Shown piece by piece: positions 9,451 through 16,436 of a stretch of DNA of 64,000 nt (the stretch's first letter is position 1; each line of letters opens with the position of its first letter). A program made the translations under genes and the position numbers. Under the pieces are notes generated by a model. The model made no database searches and was not told the origin of the DNA. It was given only the letters and a program-made list of their open reading frames with translations. This stretch comes from Aestuariivivens sediminicola (GTDB lineage: Bacteria > Bacteroidota > Bacteroidia > Flavobacteriales > Flavobacteriaceae): contig NZ_JAKMCM010000002.1 of assembly GCF_022662015.1 (NCBI RefSeq), positions 124,001-188,000 of the forward strand, read 5' to 3'.

Positions 9451-9595
9451 TAGGAGAGGTAAGTATTGCAGATGTTGGGAAAATTCTTAAATTTATTAAA
9501 TTATTAGGTTTTGCGAACTTAAACAAACGCGAGTTTTATTGTTTAAAAAAACACTTAGGTTTGTATAAGGACATTTGACTATAAAACACATACTG

Positions 9596-9892
9596 ATGTC
9601 AAAATTTGGTGAACTAATAGATGTGGAAGTTCCTGTTTTATTGGACTTTTACACCGAATGGAACGAACAGTCCACTACTATGCACGCTGTGCTTCGTGAT
9701 GTAGCTGCCGCTTTAGGCGATAAGGCAAAGGTCATTAAAATTGATGTTGATAAAAATGAGGAGCTTGCTGAAGCACTTCGGGTTAAAGGACTACCCACCC
9801 TTATCATTTACAAAGGAGGTGAAATGAAGTGGCGCCAAAGTGGGGAACAAGATGCCAATACACTTATCGGGATCATACAGCAATACATTTAA
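9596..9892 (+). CDS. Thioredoxin-fold protein lacking the CxxC active site
   Basis: A 98-residue protein if started at the ATG at 9596; a TTG at 9575 would add seven residues and is less likely. It follows the thioredoxin pattern: LLDFYTEW, an IDVDKN beta strand, and GLPTL with the cis-proline kept. The catalytic WCGPC is replaced by W22-N-E-Q-S26, so both cysteines are absent and there is no Cys anywhere in the protein. It cannot act as a dithiol oxidoreductase. Known alternatives for such proteins are structural or chaperone roles, or subunit binding. It lacks a signal peptide and is therefore cytosolic. It is monocistronic, between the metallophosphoesterase and the convergent deacetylase gene. 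Confidence 0.85.
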   Translation: MSKFGELIDVEVPVLLDFYTEWNEQSTTMHAVLRDVAAALGDKAKVIKIDVDKNEELAEALRVKGLPTLIIYKGGEMKWRQSGEQDANTLIGIIQQYI

Positions 9893-9978
9893 ACGTTTGT
9901 TCCCTGTAAGTTTTAATAAAAATATCAAACAGATCGTTTTTCCTACCAATTAATAAGGCTATCCGGTTGTTAATGAGA

Positions 9979-10665
9979 CTAAATAGCTTCGAACCTAAAG
10001 CCTTTTTCACTAAAATGTTCTAATACCCGGGGCAAGGCATAAGTCATGTTTTTTGAGGCCTTTATGCTATCGTGAAAAACAATGATACTCCCTTCTGTAG
10101 ATTTTGTAATGACGTGGTTCAAACACACTTCTTTTGGGGTCTGCTGGTCCCAGTCAAACGACAGCACATCCCACATGACAATTTTATATCCCATATTAAG
10201 AATATGCTTACTTTGCTTCGATTTCATTTTTCCATATGGCGGACGGAATAGGCTGGTGGTTTCAGTTCGCTGCTTTTGAAGTGATACGTTCTGAACGTCG
10301 GGGGACTCGGGTTTCGGTAAACACGATTTAAAAGTAGTTTCACAGAGGTGAATGTTGTCTATATAATCTTTGGTTTTGGTTTTCCAACCTTTCATATGGT
10401 TATGGGTGTGGTTTCCGAAACTGTGATTCGAAGTCACCATATGTTTAAATAATTCAGGGTGATTACTGACGTTGTTACCGATACAGAAAAAAGTCGCTTT
10501 GGCATTGAATTTATCCAATGTTTGTAAAATCCAATCGGTAATATCAGGTGTTGGCCCATCATCAAAGGTCAGGTACAATGATTTGCTTTTAACCGGCATG
10601 TCCCAAATGTAATTTGGAAACATTTTCTTTATGACAACTGGTGTTTTAACTGGAGTAATACCCAT
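9979..10665 (-). CDS. Polysaccharide deacetylase family protein (CE4, NodB domain)
   Basis: A 228-residue NodB-homology protein. Motif 1 is TFDDGPT (Asp35, Asp36), with Asp36 the likely metal ligand. Motif 2 has His86 and His90 in HTHNH. Motif 3 is RPPYG at 141-145. The carboxy-terminal motif VFHDS is also present. These residues fit a metal-dependent N- or O-deacetylase of peptidoglycan or polysaccharide amino sugars. No clear signal peptide is seen, so the location is uncertain. It starts 6 bp after the stop of the DUF2723 gene and is almost certainly co-transcribed with it, which hints at a shared role in surface glycan or lipid modification. The exact substrate is unknown. Confidence 0.9.
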   Translation of the reverse strand: MGITPVKTPVVIKKMFPNYIWDMPVKSKSLYLTFDDGPTPDITDWILQTLDKFNAKATFFCIGNNVSNHPELFKHMVTSNHSFGNHTHNHMKGWKTKTKDYIDNIHLCETTFKSCLPKPESPDVQNVSLQKQRTETTSLFRPPYGKMKSKQSKHILNMGYKIVMWDVLSFDWDQQTPKEVCLNHVITKSTEGSIIVFHDSIKASKNMTYALPRVLEHFSEKGFRFEAI

Positions 10666-10671
10666 AAAAAA

Positions 10672-13600
10672 TTACTCGGTTGTGTCTATAATAGGCAAAC
10701 TGTCGGATCCTGGAAAGTCCTTGTCAATAATAGGTTCTTCTGAGCTTTCTTCGGGTTCATCAACCCCGTAGAAGTGCTTGAACATTTCCAAATGGTTGTT
10801 GAAAATATCACCCTCCGTTTTTGCAAAGGTTTCGTCATGTCTTACCAGTACATCCAACAAACCTTTATAGCGTTGAATATCCGTGTAAATATCTTCAAAG
10901 AGACGTTCCTGATTTGCAATTTTCAAGCCACTGTAATAGACTAAATTTTCCTGATATTTAGCCGCCACCTTTACAAACAGTTGTCGCGCCTTTTCCTGGT
11001 TCCCAACTTCGTAGTAGGCACTGATGTAGGGTTCCAGAAGTGTGTAGTAACCATAATAGTCAACCGGCATATGTTCCATTGCTATATCGGCTATTTCTTC
11101 GGCTTTATCTAACTTATTCTCATTAATGAGTTGTTCTATCAATCTGGCCAAATTACCGCGATAGGTAATGGAATTTTTTCGAGTTTCCGGATCATGATAG
11201 ATATTCGGACTACCGCTATTCCCCCAATCCCAGTGTTTTACTTTTTCATACATGAGGTCGCTGTCAACACGTCCCATGTCAAAGGGATTGGCACGATCCA
11301 CAGGGGTTTTTATAGGAACCAATTTGTAACACATACCATCCAGTTGGAGGTAATCTTTCATCCAAATATAGTCGTCATCACCGAAAGCCCCTCCCGTAAA
11401 ATAAATAGGCCGTTCCCAGTTGTTGTTGGCAACAATATCCAACATTAATAGCCTATTCTTAAGAATGGCACCGCCGCCTATCTTGATGTAAATGGTATCT
11501 ACCATTTTATCAGCATCCTTGGGTTTTACAATACCATATTTTAGAGCGTTCGCTTTGTTAACAGATTGTTTTAAATGCGGTGTAGGTAAATAATTAGCAT
11601 TTAAATCCTGACTTCTTATCTGAGATATATCAATGTCCTGTTGCTGGAGAATGTATCGGTACTTTGTTCTCGGATTGTCGCTTGCAATAAAATTTAAGGC
11701 TTCTTTAATTTCTAAAGTATCCCTTATAACTGTTTCAACAGCCACATATTCGTTAGTTCCGAATTTGTAATTCTCATGCGACAACTGAGACGGTATAGGA
11801 TCACTTTCATAAGCTTTACGTTTCATTTGGTCTATGTACCAGTCCGTCTGAAATAAACTCGTATTAACAACACGGACATCGGTTCTGTATCCTTCAATTT
11901 CCTGAGCATACCATAAGGCAAAAGTATCATTATCTCCAATGGTAAACAGGATGGCATTTTCGGCGCAGGAATCCAGATACTTCTTGGCCATAGATTTTGC
12001 CGTATACTTATGCGATCGATCGTGATCATCCCAATTTTCAGCGGCCAAGATTGTCGGTACCAAAATCAAACAAACAACGGAGATAACCGGTGCTGCTAAT
12101 TGTTTCGGAATATAATGCTTAAGAATCTCAAACAAGGCATATACCCCGAAACCTATCCAGAGTGCAAACACATAGAAGGAGCCCACTACCGAATAATCAC
12201 GCTCCCGAGGCTCAAAGGGTCTTACATTCGTATAAAATTGTATGGCTAATCCTGTAAACAGGAAAAAGACCAGCATAACCCAAAACAATTTTTTATCGGT
12301 ATTGAACAGAAAGAAAAACCCGATTAGGCCCAAAATCAAGGGCAAGAAATAATAGGTGTTTCTGGCTTTATTGTCCTTTACGTCACTAGGCAGATTATCC
12401 TGAGATAATCCCAAATGCCATTCATCAATAGGTTTTATGCCACTGATCCAGTTTCCGTGGTTATCGTAACGCCCTTGAACATCGTCTTGTCTCCCAACAA
12501 AATTCCACATGAAATAACGCCAGTACATATAGCCCAACTGATATTCCAACATATAGGCAATATTGCTTCCCAAAGAAGGTTTTTCAATATCGATATAACT
12601 TTTAAACCGTTTTAGAAAATTATTATAATCCTCATAATCTACATTCCCCTGGAGGACATCATTTTTAAAATTTGCTATTGCCGACCGCAATTCATTTTCC
12701 ATCTGATACTCCGGTTTCAGATTAAAATCTAAAAAACCTGAGAACATCATATAGTTTTCAGCATGTTCAGGGCTCCACATACGGGGTAAAATGGCGGCGT
12801 GTTTTGAGTTGTAATTTTGCTTCGCGTTCCTGTAGTCGTTTACTATGGTATAGACCCCTTTTTCCTCATCTTTTTCGTATTTAGGTTTGTCGTCCGCATA
12901 CGGATTCTGTTCATCAAGGTATGCATATTGATCTGTGAACAATGGTCCGTAAAACAAGTGGGTCTCAGGATATTGTTCGAGATTATAATAGGCCAATAGC
13001 TCTCGGGCACTCGATGGATTATTTTCATTGATAACGACATTGGCGTTGGCTCGAATGGGGAGCATAAGCCAGGTCGAAAAACCAATGATTACAAAAGTCA
13101 AACACAGAATACCCGTATTTAGGTGAACATACTTTTTTTTGCGGGTGTATTTTAGGGCATAATGAATTAATGCGACAAGGGCAATACCTGCAATAATGGA
13201 CCCGGAATTAAATGGAAGACCAATTGAGTTGACGAAAAACAATTCAGAGGCACTAAAAAACTTGAGGATATTGGGGGCCAGCAGTTTAAAAATGAACAAT
13301 AAAACGGCTATAGCCACGGCATTGGCAATTATAAAATTCTTTACCGTTATGGTTTTGTAGTTCTTAAAATAATAGATCAGACCAATGGCAGGGATGGTTA
13401 ACAGTCCCATGAAATGGACTCCAAACGACAGACCGATTATAAAAGCGATTAAAATAAGCCATTTGTTTCCCCTTGGGTTATTCATATCCCGTTCCCAACG
13501 CAGCGCCATCCAAAATAAAACGCTCATAATTAGGGTGGCCATAGCATAAACTTCGGTTTCGACGGCATTAAACCAAAACGAATCGGTGAAGGTAAAAGCT

Positions 13601-14016
13601 AAACTTCCAACAAGACCGCTTCCCAAAATGGCAATATCTTTCTGTGGATCCTGAGTATCACCCTGAGAAACCAATTTTTTTAGTAGCAGGGTAATGGTCC
13701 AAAACATAAATAATATGGTAAAGGCGCTGGCAACGGCGCTCATCATGTTCATCATCCAGCCAATGAGGGCGTTGTTTCCAAAAGTAAACAAGGAGAAAAA
13801 AGCACCCAGCATTTGAAATAAAGGTGCTCCTGGTGGGTGACCGACCTGAAGTTTTGAGGATGTCAGTATATATTCTCCGGCATCCCAAAAGCTTACCGTT
13901 GGTTCAACAGTAAGACTGTAGGTTATTAGCGCTATTAAAAAAGAAAACCATCCTAACAGGGTGTTCCATTTTTTAAAGTTGAAATGTGTCATAAAATATC
14001 CATGTTTTTTAGCCAT
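10672..14016 (-). CDS. DUF2723 family polytopic membrane protein, putative GT-C glycosyltransferase
   Basis: A 1114-residue protein. The first roughly 330 residues and residues about 560-670 hold many hydrophobic helices. The rest is a soluble domain with helical repeats near the C-terminus. The N-terminal motif FWDAGEYI (Asp45, Glu48) followed by GHPPGAP matches the acidic motif after the first helix in GT-C enzymes related to protein O-mannosyltransferases; DUF2723 proteins have been placed in family GT117. The predicted role is transfer of a sugar from a lipid carrier to an exported acceptor. A second in-frame ATG at 13992 (MTHFNFKKWN) is an equally plausible start. It is followed at 6 bp by the polysaccharide deacetylase gene. 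Flavobacteria use such proteins in protein or polysaccharide glycosylation, but the acceptor is unknown here. Confidence 0.88.
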   Translation of the reverse strand: MAKKHGYFMTHFNFKKWNTLLGWFSFLIALITYSLTVEPTVSFWDAGEYILTSSKLQVGHPPGAPLFQMLGAFFSLFTFGNNALIGWMMNMMSAVASAFTILFMFWTITLLLKKLVSQGDTQDPQKDIAILGSGLVGSLAFTFTDSFWFNAVETEVYAMATLIMSVLFWMALRWERDMNNPRGNKWLILIAFIIGLSFGVHFMGLLTIPAIGLIYYFKNYKTITVKNFIIANAVAIAVLLFIFKLLAPNILKFFSASELFFVNSIGLPFNSGSIIAGIALVALIHYALKYTRKKKYVHLNTGILCLTFVIIGFSTWLMLPIRANANVVINENNPSSARELLAYYNLEQYPETHLFYGPLFTDQYAYLDEQNPYADDKPKYEKDEEKGVYTIVNDYRNAKQNYNSKHAAILPRMWSPEHAENYMMFSGFLDFNLKPEYQMENELRSAIANFKNDVLQGNVDYEDYNNFLKRFKSYIDIEKPSLGSNIAYMLEYQLGYMYWRYFMWNFVGRQDDVQGRYDNHGNWISGIKPIDEWHLGLSQDNLPSDVKDNKARNTYYFLPLILGLIGFFFLFNTDKKLFWVMLVFFLFTGLAIQFYTNVRPFEPRERDYSVVGSFYVFALWIGFGVYALFEILKHYIPKQLAAPVISVVCLILVPTILAAENWDDHDRSHKYTAKSMAKKYLDSCAENAILFTIGDNDTFALWYAQEIEGYRTDVRVVNTSLFQTDWYIDQMKRKAYESDPIPSQLSHENYKFGTNEYVAVETVIRDTLEIKEALNFIASDNPRTKYRYILQQQDIDISQIRSQDLNANYLPTPHLKQSVNKANALKYGIVKPKDADKMVDTIYIKIGGGAILKNRLLMLDIVANNNWERPIYFTGGAFGDDDYIWMKDYLQLDGMCYKLVPIKTPVDRANPFDMGRVDSDLMYEKVKHWDWGNSGSPNIYHDPETRKNSITYRGNLARLIEQLINENKLDKAEEIADIAMEHMPVDYYGYYTLLEPYISAYYEVGNQEKARQLFVKVAAKYQENLVYYSGLKIANQERLFEDIYTDIQRYKGLLDVLVRHDETFAKTEGDIFNNHLEMFKHFYGVDEPEESSEEPIIDKDFPGSDSLPIIDTTE

Positions 14017-14096
14017 GGCGAATTTAGCAATAAATATGCTATTACTAATATTTTTATATTAACGTTAAGTATTTACGATTATTTTTTCTAAAAACC

Positions 14097-14127
14097 CTTG
14101 CGCAAAAAAAACTTTGTACTAAATTTG
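14097..14127 (+). promoter_or_regulatory. Promoter for tRNA-Gln
   Basis: CTTG at 14097-14100, 19 bases, then TAAATTTG at 14120-14127. The second box matches the Bacteroidota -7 consensus TAnnTTTG and the spacing is right for the -33 TTG box. It lies 37 bases before the mature tRNA 5' end. Confidence 0.6.
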
Positions 14128-14164
14128 CACCTGCCTTTGCGGGAGCTAATTCCCTGAAAGAAAC

Positions 14165-14237
14165 TGGCCTATGGTGTAACTGGCAACACGTCTGATTTTG
14201 GTTCAGAAGAGTCTAGGTTCGAGCCCTAGTAGGCCAA
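14165..14237 (+). tRNA. tRNA-Gln (UUG anticodon)
   Basis: A 73-base cloverleaf. The acceptor strands TGGCCTA and TAGGCCA pair fully, with discriminator A. The anticodon stem TCTGA/TCAGA encloses the loop TTTTGGT with anticodon TTG. The T arm CTAGG-TTCGAGC-CCTAG is perfect. The 3' CCA is not encoded. It is followed 9 bases later by a strong intrinsic terminator, so it is a single-gene transcript. Confidence 0.95.
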
Positions 14238-14246
14238 CATAAAAGC

Positions 14247-14277
14247 ATCCCGGTTCATGATATGAGCCGGGATTTTT
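14247..14277 (+). terminator. Intrinsic terminator of tRNA-Gln
   Basis: ATCCCGGTTCAT and ATGAGCCGGGAT form a 12-bp stem (one G-T wobble) around a GAT loop, followed by a run of T at 14273-14277. Confidence 0.85.
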
Positions 14278-14318
14278 AGTTTATGACAAATGTGGAAAGG
14301 GCGAGAAGCCTGTCCCGA

Positions 14319-14369
14319 GCGTCTGACTTTGAAAAAGGGAGAGCGTCGAGGGGAGCCCTAGTAGGCCAA
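14319..14369 (+). pseudogene. Possible decayed tRNA-Gln remnant
   Basis: Just before the second repeat copy, GCGTCTGACTTTG at 14319 resembles the tRNA-Gln anticodon arm (ACGTCTGATTTTG). The copy then ends with the same GAGCCCTAGTAGGCCA as the real tRNA. The 5' acceptor strand and D arm are not recognisable and the T stem no longer pairs, so it cannot fold as a tRNA. It could instead be chance similarity upstream of a partial duplication. Confidence 0.35.
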
Positions 14370-14378
14370 CATAAAAGC

Positions 14379-14409
14379 ATCCCGGTTCATGATACGAGCC
14401 GGGATTTTT
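14379..14409 (+). terminator. Duplicate intrinsic terminator
   Basis: Second copy of the tRNA terminator hairpin in the 132-bp repeat. It has one stem base changed (ATACGAG instead of ATATGAG) and the same T run. No gene directly precedes it; it may act as a back-up terminator. Confidence 0.7.
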
Positions 14410-14592
14410 AGTTTACACCAAATGTCGAAAGGGCGAGAAGCGAGTTCTGAGCGCGTTTGTCTCAACACCTAAAAAAGGTCATGCCGTAGTGTCGAACTTC
14501 GATTTTGTGGTGATGATTCGAATTTACCTATAGGTTTAAGAGTTAAGCTTTAATTTCATTTGCAATCTATGCTGTAATTAATTAAAATATTA

Positions 14593-14600
14593 TATATTTG
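14593..14600 (+). promoter_or_regulatory. -7 promoter box for rimP-nusA-infB
   Basis: TATATTTG matches TAnnTTTG exactly. It lies 64 bases before the rimP start, so the transcript would begin near 14607 and carry a leader of about 57 bases that contains the hairpin at 14628. The stretch 14460-14590 shows nothing else I can identify. Confidence 0.5.
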
Positions 14601-14627
14601 CAGCGTTGAAAGGAAAAATTAGAATTC

Positions 14628-14654
14628 AGAGGGGACGGAGAGTCCCCTCTTTTT
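14628..14654 (+). promoter_or_regulatory. Terminator-like hairpin in the rimP leader (possible attenuator)
   Basis: AGAGGGGAC and GTCCCCTCT form a perfect 9-bp GC-rich stem with loop GGAGA, followed directly by TTTT and then, ten bases on, the rimP ATG. It sits between the predicted promoter and the gene, so it is placed to terminate or attenuate rimP-nusA-infB transcription, or to mask the rimP start region. NusA itself affects termination at hairpins, which makes feedback possible; that is inference. Confidence 0.6.
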
Positions 14655-14663
14655 ATACTAAAA

Positions 14664-15125
14664 ATGTTTGTACAGACGGTAGAAAATTTGCTGAAGGAAG
14701 CGTTACATCAGAGACCTGATTTATTCCTCATCGATTTCAGTATTTCAAATGACAACGGGATTAAGATCGTAATCGATGGTGACCAAGGCGTGTCAGTTGA
14801 GGATTGTATGTTTATAAGTCGAAGCATTGAACATAATCTGGACCGTGAGCAGCATGATTTTTCGTTGCAGGTGATGTCTGCCGGAGCTACGGCACCATTA
14901 GTGAACAAGAGACAGTATAAAAAGCATATCAACAGAACATTGGGGCTAAAGACCAATGATGAAAAAATAGAAGGTGTTTTAACCCGGGCCACGGATGAAA
15001 CAATTACTTTAGAATGGAAAGTAAGAGAGCCCAAACCTATAGGCAAAGGTAAAGTCACCGTAAAAAAGCAAGCAAATATTGCTTATGACGATATTGTGGA
15101 AGCAAAAGTTATGATTAAATTTTAA
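14664..15125 (+). CDS. rimP: Ribosome maturation factor RimP
   Basis: A 153-residue protein of the RimP family, which is needed for 30S subunit maturation. The N-terminal alpha-beta domain ends in an SVEDCMFISRSIEH segment and LQVMSAGATAPL, followed by a C-terminal SH3-like beta domain rich in Lys (KGKVTVKKQANIAYDDI). SAGA replaces the usual SPG before the domain junction. It is followed at 14 bp by nusA, in the common rimP-nusA-infB order. The start ATG lies ten bases after a terminator-like hairpin, so expression may be set by attenuation. Confidence 0.95.
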   Translation: MFVQTVENLLKEALHQRPDLFLIDFSISNDNGIKIVIDGDQGVSVEDCMFISRSIEHNLDREQHDFSLQVMSAGATAPLVNKRQYKKHINRTLGLKTNDEKIEGVLTRATDETITLEWKVREPKPIGKGKVTVKKQANIAYDDIVEAKVMIKF

Positions 15126-15139
15126 TTGAGTAAAGCGTT

Positions 15140-16372
15140 ATGGAAAATGTTGCGTTAATTGAATCTTTTTCGGAGTTTAAAGATGATAAATTAATAGATC
15201 GTGTAACCTTAATGGCCATTTTAGAAGATGTTTTTAGAAGTGCCTTAAAAAAGAAGTATGGAGATGATGATAATTTTGACATTATCGTTAATCCGGATAA
15301 GGGGGATTTAGAAATTTGGAGAAACAGGGTGGTTGTTGCCGATGGTGAAGTAGAAGATCCGAATCAGGAGATTTCGCTTTCAGAAGCTCGTAAAATTGAG
15401 CCTGATTTTGAAGTTGGTGAAGACGTATCTGAAGAGGTTAAACTAATCGATTTAGGAAGACGTGCCATTTTGGCTTTGCGTCAGAATCTGATTTCTAAGA
15501 TTCACGAACACGACAATACCATAATCTATAAACAGTTCAAAGACCTAGTGGGTGAAATTTACACTGCGGAAGTACATCACATAAGACACCGCGCTGTTAT
15601 TTTGCTGGATGATGAAGGCAATGAAATCGTTTTACCAAAAGATAAACAAATTCCATCGGATTTCTTCAGAAAGGGAGACAACGTACGCGGTATTATTGAA
15701 AGTGTTGAGCTGAAAGGAGCTAAGCCTGCAATTATCATGTCCAGAACCTCTCCAACCTTCCTTGAGAAATTGTTTGAGCAGGAGATCCCGGAAGTGTTTG
15801 ATGGGCTTATCACCATTAAAAATGTGGTAAGAATACCGGGAGAGAAGGCAAAAGTTGCCGTGGATTCATATGACGACAGGATCGATCCGGTTGGTGCATG
15901 TGTTGGAATGAAAGGTTCGAGGATTCATGGCATTGTGAGAGAATTAGGGAACGAAAATATCGATGTTATCAATTATACTAATAATCTTCAGCTTTACATC
16001 ACCAGGTCTTTAAGCCCGGCTCGGGTAACTTCTTTGAAAATAGATGAGGAGAATAAACGGGCTGAGGTCATTTTGAAGCCTGAGGAAGTGAGTAAGGCCA
16101 TTGGTCGTGGAGGACATAATATAAGACTGGCAGGTCAATTGACTGGCTACGAAATAGATGTCTTTAGAGAAGGTGCCGAAGAAGATGTCGAACTGAGTGA
16201 GTTCTCCGATGAAATTGATGGCTGGATTATTGAAGAATTCAGTAAAGCCGGTTTAGATACGGCTAAGAGTGTTTTAGAGCAGGATCTGGATGATCTCGTG
16301 AAAAGAACAGATTTAGAGGAAGAGACCATTAGGGAAGTTATTAGAATTTTAAAAGAGGAATTTGAAGACTAA
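15140..16372 (+). CDS. nusA: Transcription termination/antitermination factor NusA
   Basis: A 410-residue NusA, which binds RNA polymerase and controls pausing, termination and antitermination. The order is the N-terminal RNAP-binding domain (about 1-125), an S1 domain (VGEIYTAEV... about 135-200), and two KH domains with ACVGMKGSRIHGIVRELG and AIGRGGHNIRLAGQLTGYEIDV. A short acidic tail of about 70 residues follows, with a helix-hairpin-like segment. The two full acidic repeat domains of the Escherichia coli protein (495 residues) are not present, which is usual outside Proteobacteria. It lies between rimP (14 bp) and infB (64 bp). Confidence 0.97.
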   Translation: MENVALIESFSEFKDDKLIDRVTLMAILEDVFRSALKKKYGDDDNFDIIVNPDKGDLEIWRNRVVVADGEVEDPNQEISLSEARKIEPDFEVGEDVSEEVKLIDLGRRAILALRQNLISKIHEHDNTIIYKQFKDLVGEIYTAEVHHIRHRAVILLDDEGNEIVLPKDKQIPSDFFRKGDNVRGIIESVELKGAKPAIIMSRTSPTFLEKLFEQEIPEVFDGLITIKNVVRIPGEKAKVAVDSYDDRIDPVGACVGMKGSRIHGIVRELGNENIDVINYTNNLQLYITRSLSPARVTSLKIDEENKRAEVILKPEEVSKAIGRGGHNIRLAGQLTGYEIDVFREGAEEDVELSEFSDEIDGWIIEEFSKAGLDTAKSVLEQDLDDLVKRTDLEEETIREVIRILKEEFED

Positions 16373-16436
16373 ATGGCTGCTCAATACAGTGCATTGAGGT
16401 AGTCAACCAAATATTTAAGTATTTTAAAGGCAATTT

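Larger units (their letters stand above)
14221..14456 (+). repeat. Two-copy direct repeat (period 132) of the tRNA-Gln 3' end and its terminator
   Basis: The sequence starting GAGCCCTAGTAGGCCAACAT at 14221 recurs at 14353. Both copies run on for about 100 bases through the terminator hairpin and a downstream AAATGT-GAAAGGGCGAGAAGC segment, with only a few differences. The second copy has no intact tRNA before it. This may be a local tandem duplication, or the scar of something once inserted at the tRNA 3' end, which is the usual target of tRNA-specific integrases. Confidence 0.85.

Noticed and set aside
14319..14369. A second functional tRNA-Gln in the repeat
   Set aside because: There is no 5' acceptor strand, the D arm is absent and the T stem is mispaired, so it is listed only as a possible remnant.
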